A stretch of 37,632 nucleotides of DNA from Duodenibacillus sp964509205 (GTDB lineage: Bacteria > Pseudomonadota > Gammaproteobacteria > Burkholderiales > Burkholderiaceae_F): NCBI GenBank assembly GCA_964509205.1, contig CAZDVW010000016.1, positions 1-37,632 of the forward strand, read 5' to 3'. Below the pieces are notes generated by a model. That model was not told where the DNA came from, did not search any database, and saw only the letters and a list, made by a program, of their open reading frames with translations. Each line of letters begins with the position of its first letter. Position 1 is the stretch's first letter. Of the stretch, positions 17,903 to 26,765 are shown piece after piece. A program made the position numbers and the translations under genes.

Positions 17903-18571
17903 TTAAGCCGACAATGTTCGATACCAAGAAAGGATTCGGTCGACGGTTTCATCAATCGTCATCTCCGAACTGTCAAGGAGTCTGGCATCCGCAGCCGGAC
18001 GCATCGGGGAAACAGTTCTTTCCCGATCACGCCTGTCACGCTCTTCTAAATCGCGCGTGAGGTCTGCGAGGTTAGCAGAAATTCCACGTTGTATCAACTG
18101 TTTGTAGCGTCTTTCCGCACGAACTTTGGCACTGGCCGTCAGAAAAATTTTGAGGCGCGCCTGCGGAAAGACAACCGTCCCCATGTCGCGTCCGTCTGCG
18201 ACGAGCCCCGGCTCTCGGCAAAGCCCCCTTTCGAGCGAAAGGATCGCTTCACGAACGGCCGGCATCGTGGCCACCTGACTGGCGGCTATCCCGATTTTTT
18301 CTTCTCGGATCGCATCGGTCACATCTTGATCGAAAAGGAAAATCTTTCCCTCTTCAAACCGCAACCTCATCTTAAGCGCTGCTTGCGCGCACGAAGCCGC
18401 ATCGGAAAGGTCCAATCGATTGGCCAAACAACTCAGAGCCGTCAAACGAAACAGTGCTCCCGAATCCAGATAATGGAATCCGAGGACTTGAGCCAGCTTG
18501 GAGGCAATCGTCCCCTTGCCGCTGGCTGTCGGGCCATCGACCGTAATCACTTCAACCTTCGGAGGATTCAT
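17903..18571 (-). CDS. cmk: Cytidylate kinase
   Basis: It phosphorylates CMP and dCMP with ATP in pyrimidine nucleotide salvage and RNA turnover. The 222-residue protein has the P-loop DGPTASGKGTIA (13-24), the substrate motif DGRDMGTVVFP near the middle, and the lid region with ERDRRDRERTVSPMRPA. GGAGAG precedes the ATG. It follows aroA by 42 nt on the same strand, and the cmk-rpsA pair is widely conserved in proteobacteria. Confidence 0.95.
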   Translation of the reverse strand: MNPPKVEVITVDGPTASGKGTIASKLAQVLGFHYLDSGALFRLTALSCLANRLDLSDAASCAQAALKMRLRFEEGKIFLFDQDVTDAIREEKIGIAASQVATMPAVREAILSLERGLCREPGLVADGRDMGTVVFPQARLKIFLTASAKVRAERRYKQLIQRGISANLADLTRDLEERDRRDRERTVSPMRPAADARLLDSSEMTIDETVDRILSWYRTLSA

Positions 18572-18613
18572 TGCATCTCTCCTTTTTCTGCTTTTCTCTT
18601 TTTCTGCCCGCGC

Positions 18614-19933
18614 CTACTTAATCAGCGAAGACAATGTTTCAAAATAGTTCGGGAACGTTTTTGCCGTACACGCCGGATTCTCAATCTCGACGGAAACGCC
18701 TGAACAAGCCGCCAGTGCAAAACTCATGGCCATTCTGTGATCCGAGTATGTCGCGACGCGTGCCGGATAAAGTTTCGGTCCTCGCTCAACACGAATCCAA
18801 TCGGAATCAAACCAAACGGATGCCCCGAACTTTCGGATTTCCTGAACCATCGCCTGCAGTCGATCCGTCTCCTTGACTCTCCAGGAAGCGATTCCGCGCA
18901 ACTCGATGCTGCCTTGCGTCGAAAGCGCCATCGGAACAAACGTCATGGCTGCATCCGGAATCGAAAGGCAGTCGTAGTTCAAGCCGCTCAGCTTTTTATC
19001 CGGAGAACGCAACACCTCAATAAATCCGTCGCCGACGTTGACGCTGGCACCCATGATCTTTAATGCCTCTGCGAATTGGACATCCCCCTGAAGCGAATTG
19101 CGTCCGACGCCCTCGACTCGAATCGGTCCGCCGGCCAAAGCTCCCAGTGCCAGAAAATAACTGGCCGCTGACGCGTCGCCTTCTACCGCATACGCGAGCG
19201 GCGACCGATAAGCGATCGGCTTGACGACATAACCGCTTGAACCCTCTTCGACGACAGCACCGAAATGACGCATCATTTTGATCGTCATCTCCACATACGG
19301 ACGGCTGATCAGTTCGCCGTCAATGCCGATGAAAAACGGTTCGTCCCTCCCGGTTTGTCTGCCATGCTCGCATGCCCACACAGGCGACATCATGAGCAAC
19401 GCCGTCAAGAATTGACTGGACACATTTCCCTTGACGGAAACCCGATTTCCTGAAAGATCGGCACGATGAATCGCCAAAGGAAGGCATCCCGGAGTACCCA
19501 GATAATCAATCCGCGCGCCAAGCGAGCGCAACGCATCCACCAGATCTCCGATGGGGCGTTCGCGCATACGTTTTACCCCATCCAATTGATACTCTCCGCC
19601 GGCAAAGGCAAGCGCTGCCGTCAGCATTCGGGCAACCGTGCCGGCATTCCCGACAAAAATGGTCGCCTGCTGTCTGGGAAAATCCGCCTCCTGAGTAATG
19701 GAAACGGCAGAGTCTTCTTCTCGAATGTTGAGTCCCAGTTGCGAAAGCGCCTGAAGCATCCGTTCCGTATCTTCTGCCTTCAGGAGTCCCGTCAGACGTG
19801 TTTTTTCCCGGCAAAGAGCCGCTAAAAGCAAGGCACGGTTGGAAATCGACTTCGATCCCGGAAGTCGGACTGTGCCGGACGCCTTCTGAATCGGCGCAAT
19901 GCGGAAAAGATCTGCTGATGCATCCTGCGGCAT
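18614..19933 (-). CDS. aroA: 3-phosphoshikimate 1-carboxyvinyltransferase (EPSP synthase)
   Basis: It joins phosphoenolpyruvate to shikimate 3-phosphate, the sixth step of the shikimate pathway. The 439-residue protein carries the two family signatures: LPGSKSISNRALLLAAL (24-40) and GNAGTVARMLTAALAF; and further VKRMRERPIGDLVDALR, GDASAASYFLA and SDHRMAMSFALA. The Gly residue in the GNAGT segment is Ala-free, as in the common glyphosate-sensitive class; sensitivity is not claimed. The start lies 3 nt after tyrA, with GGAGG 12 nt upstream. It is not fused to tyrA, unlike in some proteobacteria. Confidence 0.96.
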   Translation of the reverse strand: MPQDASADLFRIAPIQKASGTVRLPGSKSISNRALLLAALCREKTRLTGLLKAEDTERMLQALSQLGLNIREEDSAVSITQEADFPRQQATIFVGNAGTVARMLTAALAFAGGEYQLDGVKRMRERPIGDLVDALRSLGARIDYLGTPGCLPLAIHRADLSGNRVSVKGNVSSQFLTALLMMSPVWACEHGRQTGRDEPFFIGIDGELISRPYVEMTIKMMRHFGAVVEEGSSGYVVKPIAYRSPLAYAVEGDASAASYFLALGALAGGPIRVEGVGRNSLQGDVQFAEALKIMGASVNVGDGFIEVLRSPDKKLSGLNYDCLSIPDAAMTFVPMALSTQGSIELRGIASWRVKETDRLQAMVQEIRKFGASVWFDSDWIRVERGPKLYPARVATYSDHRMAMSFALAACSGVSVEIENPACTAKTFPNYFETLSSLIK

Positions 19934-19936
19934 GAT

Positions 19937-20782
19937 CTACAAATTCCTCCGTGTTTTAGCGCAACGTTCAAAAATAGCCTCAATTGTCTCGGCGTCTGAC
20001 TGTTCAATCGCCTCATGCAAGGCCTTTAGGCTCTTCTCATACTGACTTAAACTTGTGAGAATCGCTTCCCGGTTGGATAAACAAATATCCCGCCACATCA
20101 CCGAAGAAGAGGCGGCGATCCGCGTCGTATCTCGAAAACCGGGGCCGGCCAACGAAAGACGTTCTTGGAAATTCGGCATCGACAAAATCGCATCCACGAG
20201 GGCGAATGCCACCACATGCGGCAAATGGCTAACGCTTGCGAAAATCGAATCGTGCTCGGCAACGCTCATCTCCAACAAGTTTGCTCCGGTTGAAGCCCAC
20301 AGCGTTTTCCAGATATCTCGTGCCTCAGGTCTTGTTTCCGGCAACGGCGTCACAATCGCATTGGCTCCGACAAAAAGAGACAGTTGCGCCGCATCCACAC
20401 CGGTTTTCTCGCCTCCGGCAATCGGATGCACGGGGCAATAACCGGACACAGAATTGCCTAGGGTTGCTCTGGCATCGGCCACAACACTGGCTCGAACAGA
20501 GCCGACATCGCTGATCACAGCGTCTTTTCCGAGCGCTGGGTAAATTTCCTCAAAGACCGAACGCATCGCAAGGACGGGAACCGCAAGCAAAACAGCATCC
20601 GCCCCAGCAACGGCTTCGCGCATCGTTTCAGCCACAACATCAGCCGCACCGATCTCGACAGCTTTCTGTGCCGACTCAATGTGACGGTTGTAAGCCACAA
20701 CGGTATCAACAGCATGCGCAGACTTCATAGCCCAAACTGCCGATGTTCCGATCAGTCCGCATCCGATTAATGCCAGACGCAT
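19937..20782 (-). CDS. tyrA: Prephenate dehydrogenase
   Basis: It oxidises and decarboxylates prephenate to 4-hydroxyphenylpyruvate for tyrosine synthesis. The 281-residue protein begins with a Rossmann nucleotide-binding motif (IGCGLIGTS) and has the conserved SDVGSVR, YCPVHPIAGGEKTG and SVSHLPHVVA segments that hold the catalytic histidine and substrate contacts. No ACT domain or chorismate mutase fusion is present. An arogenate preference cannot be excluded. GGAG precedes the ATG by 6 nt. The hisC homologue often found between pheA and tyrA is missing. Confidence 0.93.
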   Translation of the reverse strand: MRLALIGCGLIGTSAVWAMKSAHAVDTVVAYNRHIESAQKAVEIGAADVVAETMREAVAGADAVLLAVPVLAMRSVFEEIYPALGKDAVISDVGSVRASVVADARATLGNSVSGYCPVHPIAGGEKTGVDAAQLSLFVGANAIVTPLPETRPEARDIWKTLWASTGANLLEMSVAEHDSIFASVSHLPHVVAFALVDAILSMPNFQERLSLAGPGFRDTTRIAASSSVMWRDICLSNREAILTSLSQYEKSLKALHEAIEQSDAETIEAIFERCAKTRRNL

Positions 20783-20826
20783 CTCTTTCTCCTTTATCCG
20801 AGACGATCTCTTTGCGTCTCTTTTCT

Positions 20827-21924
20827 TCAGACAGGTTCCACGGCCTTCGGATAGGATCCGAGCAACTTAAAGACAGAGGTACTCTTTCGCATTTCCTTTA
20901 AAGCGGCACTCACAGCCGGGGATTCTGCGTATCCTTCAATATCAACATAGAACGTGTAATCCCAATCGCCGTTTTGCGCCGGGCGGCTTTCGAGTTTAAC
21001 CATCGAAACACCGTGACGCTTGAAAGGTTCAAGTACTTCGCAAAGTCCGCCGGAAACATTCGCACAGGCAAACCAAATCGACGTTTTAGCCAATTGCGTC
21101 GGGATGTCCCTTGCAGGCGTTTTACCTAAAACAAAGAAACGTGTCCGATTTCTTGCATCATCCTGAATAGCCGAAGCAAGAATCTTCAGGTTATACAACT
21201 CACTGGCTCGTGCGGCCGCAATCGCTGCCATTTCCGCATCAGAGGTTGCCGCCTGAGCGGCTTTCGCATTGCTTGCCGCTGGAACAAGTTCAACACCCGG
21301 CAAGTGCGAGGCAAGCCAATTGTGGCATTGCGCCAAGGCCTGAGGGTGAGCAGAAACGCGTTTGACCTCGGAAAGCGATGACACCTGCGACATCAGATTA
21401 TGCACGACGGGAACATTCACCTCCCCGACGATACTGAGCGACATTTTGATCATCAAGTCAAGCGTTCTCGTCACAGTGCCCTGTGCTGAGTTCTCAATCG
21501 GAACGACCGCATAATCAACGAGACCGGCTTCCGCCGTGCGAAAAACCTCGTCAATATTCGGACAAGCCTGCATCTGGACAAGTCGCCCGAATGCACTCAG
21601 TGCCGCCATCTCGCAGAACGTCCCCTGCGGACCAAGATAGGCAATGCGCAATGGCCTTTCCAAAGAACGGCACGCCCCCATAATCTCCCGAAAAATCAAA
21701 GCGATTGCTCCGGCGTCCAATCGACTTCCCGCCTGATGCGACTTCGTGATGGCCTTTTCAATCACTTCCCTTTCGCGTTCCGGACGATAGACAGCACTTG
21801 TCCCTTTGGCGATGCCGACTAAATGAGCCAATTCAGCTCGTTTGACCAGAAGTTCAACCAGCCGATCGTCCACATCGTCGATCTTTTCGCGGAGTTGAAC
21901 AATTTCTTCTGTATTCTCACCCAT
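20827..21924 (-). CDS. pheA: Bifunctional chorismate mutase / prephenate dehydratase (P-protein)
   Basis: It converts chorismate to prephenate and then to phenylpyruvate for phenylalanine synthesis. The 365 residues comprise an AroQ chorismate mutase (about 1-92, with LREKIDDVDDRLVELL), a dehydratase (about 93-272, with GPQGTF, VPIENSAQGTV and the catalytic TRF at 261-263) and a C-terminal ACT domain (about 280-360) with ESRP at 312-315. Two departures from the usual motifs are visible: Cys104 after GPQGTF where Ser or Thr is common, and GGL (292-294) where the phenylalanine-binding GAL motif is expected. Weaker feedback inhibition is possible but untested. It starts 6 nt after serC. Confidence 0.95.
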   Translation of the reverse strand: MGENTEEIVQLREKIDDVDDRLVELLVKRAELAHLVGIAKGTSAVYRPEREREVIEKAITKSHQAGSRLDAGAIALIFREIMGACRSLERPLRIAYLGPQGTFCEMAALSAFGRLVQMQACPNIDEVFRTAEAGLVDYAVVPIENSAQGTVTRTLDLMIKMSLSIVGEVNVPVVHNLMSQVSSLSEVKRVSAHPQALAQCHNWLASHLPGVELVPAASNAKAAQAATSDAEMAAIAAARASELYNLKILASAIQDDARNRTRFFVLGKTPARDIPTQLAKTSIWFACANVSGGLCEVLEPFKRHGVSMVKLESRPAQNGDWDYTFYVDIEGYAESPAVSAALKEMRKSTSVFKLLGSYPKAVEPV

Positions 21925-21930
21925 AGGAAC

Positions 21931-23007
21931 CTATCCGTGCTCCTTTGCGAAACTGCGCATGAACTCTGCAAGAGCCGCAGCCCCTTGCACCGGCATTGCG
22001 TTGTAAAGCGAGGCGCGGAGGCCGCCCAAGATGCGATGACCTCGAATGTTCTTTAACTCTCTTTTGCCCGCTTCTTCGATGAACTTATCCGTCAGCGACG
22101 CCTCTTTCAGCGTGAAAACGACGTTCATACGACTCCGCTCATCGGCTCTGTACGTGTTGACGTAAAAGCCATCGCTCGAATCAATGGCATCGTACAAAAG
22201 CTTGCTGCGCTCCAGGGCTCGGCGATTCATTTCAGCAATGCCGCCCTCGGCTCGGATCCAACGGCACACCAAGTTCGCGACATAAATAGCAAAAACCGGC
22301 GGCGTGTTGTACATGGACTTTCCCTTCGCATGAACGGCATAATCCAACATCGTCGGACAAACGGAAAGCGCCTTCCCGAGCAAATCTTTACGAACAATGA
22401 CAACGGTTAATCCCGCCGGGCCGAAATTTTTTTGCGCTCCGGCAAAAACCAGGCCATGTTGCGAAAAGTCAATCGGCCGCGTCATGAAATTTGAACTGAT
22501 GTCAGAAACCAGTTCGACCCCTTCGGGCGTTTCGGGGACGTAATTAAACTCCAATCCGTGTACCGTCTCGTTCTGGCAGTAGTACAAGTACGAAACATCA
22601 CTCGGCACTTCATAAGAACCCTTCGGCGGGACAGAAAACACCGATGAGCCGAACGTCAAAGTCTGACCGAATTTTCCGGCCTCTGCACACGCCTTCTTCG
22701 ACCAAACTCCATTGACGATATAAGCCGCCTTCGCCTTTTCTCCCATCAAGTTAAGGGGAACCATGGCAAACTGCGTGTGCCCGCCGCCCTGAAGAAAGAG
22801 GATTTCAAATTCTTCCGGAACACAGAGCAACTCTCGAATCGACGCCTTGGCTTCTTCGCATATTCCCGTAATCGTTGCGCCGCGATGGCTCATTTCGAGA
22901 ATACTCATTCCCTCGCCTTTGTAGTCAACGAGATTGCTCGCTACTTCCTCCAAGACGCTGACCGGAAGCACACCCGGACCGGCCGCAAAGTTATACACGC
23001 GATGCAT
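21931..23007 (-). CDS. serC: Phosphoserine aminotransferase
   Basis: This PLP enzyme makes O-phosphoserine from 3-phosphohydroxypyruvate in serine synthesis and also serves the pyridoxal pathway. The 358-residue protein has the N-terminus YNFAAGPGVLP, the MSHRG segment, and the PLP-lysine motif AGAQKNFGPAG (Lys193). GAGGAG precedes the ATG by 6 nt and overlaps the end of gyrA. The order gyrA-serC-pheA is typical of beta-proteobacteria. Confidence 0.96.
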   Translation of the reverse strand: MHRVYNFAAGPGVLPVSVLEEVASNLVDYKGEGMSILEMSHRGATITGICEEAKASIRELLCVPEEFEILFLQGGGHTQFAMVPLNLMGEKAKAAYIVNGVWSKKACAEAGKFGQTLTFGSSVFSVPPKGSYEVPSDVSYLYYCQNETVHGLEFNYVPETPEGVELVSDISSNFMTRPIDFSQHGLVFAGAQKNFGPAGLTVVIVRKDLLGKALSVCPTMLDYAVHAKGKSMYNTPPVFAIYVANLVCRWIRAEGGIAEMNRRALERSKLLYDAIDSSDGFYVNTYRADERSRMNVVFTLKEASLTDKFIEEAGKRELKNIRGHRILGGLRASLYNAMPVQGAAALAEFMRSFAKEHG

Positions 23008-23010
23008 GGG

Positions 23011-25653
23011 TTACTCCTCGCTTTCCTTCGTTTCGTCTTTTTCTTCTGCCGTCTTTTCCTGCGCTTCGGCATCATCCTCCGTCACGCGTGAGAGACGAAC
23101 CAACTTATCATTCTTAAGATCAATCAGCGTGACGCCCTGCGTGCTTCTTCCGCACACGCGAATATCGCTCACAGGAGTACGGACAAGCTTGCCGTTTTCC
23201 GTCAAGAGCATGACGCTGTCCTCTTTACGAACAAGCGTTGCCGCCACAACCTTCCCGTTGCGCTCGCTCGTGGCAATGGCAATCATTCCGTGCGTGGCAC
23301 GTCCGTGGCGCGTGTACTCCGCAATGGGAGTGCATTTGCCGAAACCGTTCTCACAGGCCGTTAACACATACTGAGATTCGTCTTCGGCCACGAGCATGCT
23401 GATAAGTTTGGATCCGTTCTCCAGCTTCATGCCGATCACGCCTCTGGCCGCACGCCCCATCGGACGCACGCCTGCCTCATCAAAGCGCACGGCCTTTCCT
23501 GCATCCGAAAAGAGCATGACATCATGCGTTCCGTCCGTGATCTCGACGCCGATCAACTCGTCACCCGGCATCAATTCAATGGCCTTCTTGCCCTTGCGCA
23601 TCGAGTTTTTCAGATCGCAAAGCGGTGTTTTCTTAACGAATCCATCGCGCGTTGCCATAAAGACAAAATGGTTCTCATCAAAATTGCGCACCGGAAGGAC
23701 GATCCGAATCTTCTCATCGTCCTGCAGCTGCAACAGATTGACGATCGCCTTTCCTTTGCTGGTTCGCGCTGCCTCGGGAACCAAGTAGACGGCCAACTCA
23801 AACACACGACCCTTGTCGCTAAAGCAAAGCATCTTGTCGTGAGAATTCGCCACAAAAAGTCTCTCAACAGCATCGCCTTCACGCGTCTGCGAGGCTTTCT
23901 TGCCTTGGCCTCCGCGTTTCTGCTCTCGGTACTGATCTAAGCTAAGGCGCTTAATGTAGCCCTCTCGAGAGAGCGTAACGACAACCGATTCGCTGACGAT
24001 AAAATCGAGCGGATCAAAATTCGGATCCCCCGAGTAGTCGATCTCACTGCGGCGGGGATCTCCGTACTTGGCTTTCAGTTCCGTGAGTTCATTGTCCATA
24101 ATCTCGACAACACGCTCTGGACGCGCCAGGATGTCAAGCAAGTCCGTAATCGCATCGTGCACCTCACGGTACTCCTGATTAATCTTGTCTTGCTCCAATC
24201 CCGTCAATTTTTGCAACGCCATCTGCAGGATCTTGTCGGTCTGAACCGAACTCAAGTGGTAAAGACCATTTTTATCCAAACCGAATTCCGAACCAATCTC
24301 AATGGGACGATAATCGTCTGCTGCGGCCGCTCCCCTTAGCAAACCAAGAACAAGGTCAGACTTCCATGCCCGCGCCATCAGCTGCGCTTTGGCAACAGGC
24401 GGAGTCGGTGCGGCACGGATAATCGCCAAAAACTCATCAATATTAGAAAGCGCAACAGCCTGCCCTTCCAAAATATGCCCTCTTGTGCGGTTCTTATTAA
24501 GGCGGAAAATCGTTCGACGGTTTACCACTTCCCGACGATGTCTCAAGAAGGCCTCAATAATCTGCCGCAGATTCAACAGTCGCGGCTGCCCGTCAACGAG
24601 GGCGACCATATTGATTCCAAACGACGACTGCAGAGCCGTCAGCTTGAACAACTGGTTGAGAATAACTTCGCCGAATGCGCCCTGTTTCAATTCCATGACG
24701 ATGCGCACGGTTTTGCTTGACTCGTCTCGGAGTTCGGCAATCCCTTCAATTTTCTTCTCATGCATCAGTCGGGCGATTGACTCAACCAGCACCTTTTTAT
24801 TCACTTGATAAGGGATGTCATCGACGACCAACGCCTGACGACCGCTTCGAAGTTCTTCAAAGTGCGTGTGTGAACGCATAATGACGCGTCCGCGCCCTGT
24901 TCGATACCCTTCGCGCACGCCTTCGAGTCCGTAGATAACGGCTCCGGTCGGGAAATCAGGCGCCGGTATGCGAGCCATTAACTCGTCAATTCCTGCTTCC
25001 GGATTCTTCAAAAGGAAACGACACGCATCCACAACTTCGCCGAGGTTATGAGGCGGAATATTGGTTGCCATACCGACGGCAATACCCGCTGAACCATTCA
25101 CAAGTAAGTTCGGCAGTTTTGCAGGAAGGACAACAGGTTCTTTTTCCGAATTATCAAAATTTGGAATGAAGTCAACGGTTTCCTCATCCAATCCGTCGAG
25201 CATAGCATCGGCAATTTGTGCCAAGCGGCACTCCGTGTAACGCATCGCCGCCGCACCGTCTCCGTCGATTGAGCCAAAGTTTCCCTGTCCCCAAACCAAC
25301 GGATAACGCATGGAAAAGTTTTGAGCAAGTCGCACTAATGTTTGATAAGCCGCCTGATCTCCGTGCGGGTGATACTTACCGATGACGTCACCGACGACTC
25401 TTGCACACTTCTTAGTCGGACGCGAGAAGTCATTGCCCAATTCGTGCATTGAAAAAAGAACACGGCGGTGAACTGGTTTGAAACCGTCCCGAACATCGGG
25501 AAGTGCGCGCCCGACGATGACGCTCATTGCATAGTCAAGGTAGCATTGGCGCATCTCGCTTTCCAGTGCAACGGGAAGCGTTTCATAAGAATAGGAAATC
25601 GGCATACCGTTCTGTTCGCCGTCGGTCTCCGGAATTTTGTCTTGGGTACTCAT
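23011..25653 (-). CDS. gyrA: DNA gyrase subunit A
   Basis: Gyrase A cuts and reseals DNA while the enzyme introduces negative supercoils. The 880-residue protein has the breakage-reunion domain with catalytic Tyr139 (AAAMRYTE), the GyrA box as QKRGGQG, six C-terminal beta-pinwheel blades and an acidic tail (KEESEE type). The quinolone-resistance region reads HPHGDQAAYQT: Gln100 and Gln104 stand at E. coli Ser83 and Asp87. Trp121 replaces Asp in the usual VDGQGNFG motif. GyrA rather than ParC is supported by the GyrA box, length and operon context. No Shine-Dalgarno is seen, and a terminator sits in its leader. Confidence 0.96.
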   Translation of the reverse strand: MSTQDKIPETDGEQNGMPISYSYETLPVALESEMRQCYLDYAMSVIVGRALPDVRDGFKPVHRRVLFSMHELGNDFSRPTKKCARVVGDVIGKYHPHGDQAAYQTLVRLAQNFSMRYPLVWGQGNFGSIDGDGAAAMRYTECRLAQIADAMLDGLDEETVDFIPNFDNSEKEPVVLPAKLPNLLVNGSAGIAVGMATNIPPHNLGEVVDACRFLLKNPEAGIDELMARIPAPDFPTGAVIYGLEGVREGYRTGRGRVIMRSHTHFEELRSGRQALVVDDIPYQVNKKVLVESIARLMHEKKIEGIAELRDESSKTVRIVMELKQGAFGEVILNQLFKLTALQSSFGINMVALVDGQPRLLNLRQIIEAFLRHRREVVNRRTIFRLNKNRTRGHILEGQAVALSNIDEFLAIIRAAPTPPVAKAQLMARAWKSDLVLGLLRGAAAADDYRPIEIGSEFGLDKNGLYHLSSVQTDKILQMALQKLTGLEQDKINQEYREVHDAITDLLDILARPERVVEIMDNELTELKAKYGDPRRSEIDYSGDPNFDPLDFIVSESVVVTLSREGYIKRLSLDQYREQKRGGQGKKASQTREGDAVERLFVANSHDKMLCFSDKGRVFELAVYLVPEAARTSKGKAIVNLLQLQDDEKIRIVLPVRNFDENHFVFMATRDGFVKKTPLCDLKNSMRKGKKAIELMPGDELIGVEITDGTHDVMLFSDAGKAVRFDEAGVRPMGRAARGVIGMKLENGSKLISMLVAEDESQYVLTACENGFGKCTPIAEYTRHGRATHGMIAIATSERNGKVVAATLVRKEDSVMLLTENGKLVRTPVSDIRVCGRSTQGVTLIDLKNDKLVRLSRVTEDDAEAQEKTAEEKDETKESEE

Positions 25654-25694
25654 GGTCTATGTATGAAATAAATCTTCTTTTTGCAATGCACAGT

Positions 25695-25721
25695 AAAAAA
25701 CGCCCCTCCATCCGCGAGGGG
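25695..25721 (-). terminator. Terminator or attenuator in the gyrA leader
   Basis: On the minus strand CCCCTC and GAGGGG (25716-25721 with 25703-25708) form a GC-rich 6-bp stem with a 7-nt loop, then CG and TTTTTT. It points toward gyrA, 42 nt before the ATG. No minus-strand gene lies just upstream that it would end, so it may attenuate gyrA transcription. Confidence 0.6.
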
Positions 25722-25732
25722 ATAAGGGTGTC

Positions 25733-25761
25733 ATTGTACGCCCTCAACTACGCACGCGCGC
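25733..25761 (-). promoter_or_regulatory. Candidate gyrA promoter
   Basis: A TACAAT box on the minus strand (25738-25733) is a 5/6 match to the -10 consensus. With 17-nt spacing its -35 region would fall inside the alternating CG/CA tract (GCGCGC at 25756-25761), so no TTGACA is present. Transcription would enter the leader terminator before gyrA. Confidence 0.4.
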
Positions 25762-25780
25762 ACGCATGCGCACGTGCGTG
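25749..25780. repeat. 32-bp alternating pyrimidine-purine tract (possible Z-DNA)
   Basis: Every step from T25749 to G25780 alternates pyrimidine and purine, mostly CG and CA/TG. It contains the palindromes CGCATGCG (25763-25770) and CGCACGTGCG (25769-25778), plus an outer inverted repeat ACGCACG/CGTGCGT (25750-25756 with 25773-25779). Such tracts flip to Z-DNA or extrude under negative supercoiling. Confidence 0.75.
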
Positions 25781-26062
25781 AGGTCTAGTCCATTTGTCGT
25801 AGAAAAAGCACAAATTTTTCCGTTTCCGCTTTCTTTGACTTTTCTCCTTCCTTATCAGAGAACACTTTTAGAAAAATCGTTTATGATATTCATGCGAGGG
25901 CTGTATAACATTTTGACTTAAAGAGATACAGTCTCAGGAGCAAGACCGGCTTCAGTGTTGAGTTGCACCGCAGACATTGAAGCGTTGTTCTTTAATCTGC
26001 CTCCGGCGTATCAGGCGTGGGCGAAGACGCACAACGGCGGTGCTTTAACAGAGGAAATAGAT
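25781..26062 (+). promoter_or_regulatory. ompA upstream region, long leader
   Basis: This 282-nt AT-rich region lies before the ompA-like gene and holds no gene. TATGAT and TATAAC boxes near 25882 and 25905 are possible -10 elements, without convincing -35 partners. A promoter there would leave a leader of over 100 nt, as known for other ompA messages. GAGGAAAT at 26051 is a strong ribosome site. Confidence 0.35.
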
Positions 26063-26695
26063 ATGAAGTCTCTTAAATTGAGTCTCGTGGCAGCAGCTTT
26101 GATCGCTACCGCCGGTTCTGCAATGGCTGCAGACACTGTCCCCTATCTTTTGGACAGCGCTAAACAGGTTGTGAAGAGTGGCTCCGGTTTGTGCGTCCGC
26201 ACTGGATTCTGGACACCGGCCTTGGCTGAAAAAGCCGGACAGGCCACAGGTTGCCAGTGTGATCAAGACATCGCCTCCTGCAAGAAGGCTGCCGCCCCCG
26301 CTAAGAAAAAGAAGCCTGCCAAGGTTACAGTGAATGCCGACGCCGTCTTTGCCTTCGGCAGCGCCAAGATTTCTCCCGAGGGACAGGCCATGCTCAATGG
26401 TTTGATCGCTCGTATGGCCGGCATCAATGTTGATGTTGTCCTCGCCACCGGTTACACCGATCGCATCGGTTCCGAAGCCGCCAACCAGAAGCTTTCTGAG
26501 GCCCGTGCGGAAGCCGTTAAGGCCTTCCTCGTTCAGAACGGCGTTGCAGAAGACCGCATCCAGCCGCTCGGACTCGGCTCTGACAATCCTGTTGTTGAAT
26601 GCTCGAAGGATCTGAGCAAGGCTGACCTCATCAAGTGCCTCGCTCCGAACCGTCGTACAGAAGTCGAAGTCTTCGGAACGCGCGCTGCGAAGTAA
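26063..26695 (+). CDS. ompA: OmpA-family peptidoglycan-associated outer-membrane protein
   Basis: It probably anchors the outer membrane to peptidoglycan. The ATG at 26063 follows GAGGAAAT and gives 210 residues; a longer frame starting at 25955 is not favoured. The signal peptide MKSLKLSLVAAALIATAGSAMAAD ends at AMA. A short N-terminal segment with a Cys-rich part (TGCQCDQDIASC) and a Lys/Ala/Pro linker follow; there is no eight-stranded barrel. The C-terminal OmpA domain (about 85-205) has VFAFGSAKI, GYTDRIGSEAANQKLSEARA and NRRTEVEV. The size and order resemble the short beta-proteobacterial OmpA/RmpM type beside gyrA. Confidence 0.92.
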   Translation: MKSLKLSLVAAALIATAGSAMAADTVPYLLDSAKQVVKSGSGLCVRTGFWTPALAEKAGQATGCQCDQDIASCKKAAAPAKKKKPAKVTVNADAVFAFGSAKISPEGQAMLNGLIARMAGINVDVVLATGYTDRIGSEAANQKLSEARAEAVKAFLVQNGVAEDRIQPLGLGSDNPVVECSKDLSKADLIKCLAPNRRTEVEVFGTRAAK

Positions 26696-26728
26696 TTCTT
26701 AACGCGAACTAGCGTTGCGTGAACAATG

Positions 26729-26765
26729 CCCCGTTTGGCCGACTGGTCGGACGGGGTGTTTTTTT
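26729..26765 (+). terminator. Intrinsic terminator after ompA
   Basis: A 12-bp stem (26729-26740 with 26745-26756, three wobbles) with the 4-nt loop GACT is followed by TG and seven T. It lies 33 nt after the ompA stop. Confidence 0.92.

Noticed and set aside
23011..25653. Topoisomerase IV subunit A (ParC) instead of GyrA
   Set aside because: A GyrA-box-like QKRGGQG, the 880-residue length and the gyrA-serC-pheA order identify GyrA.
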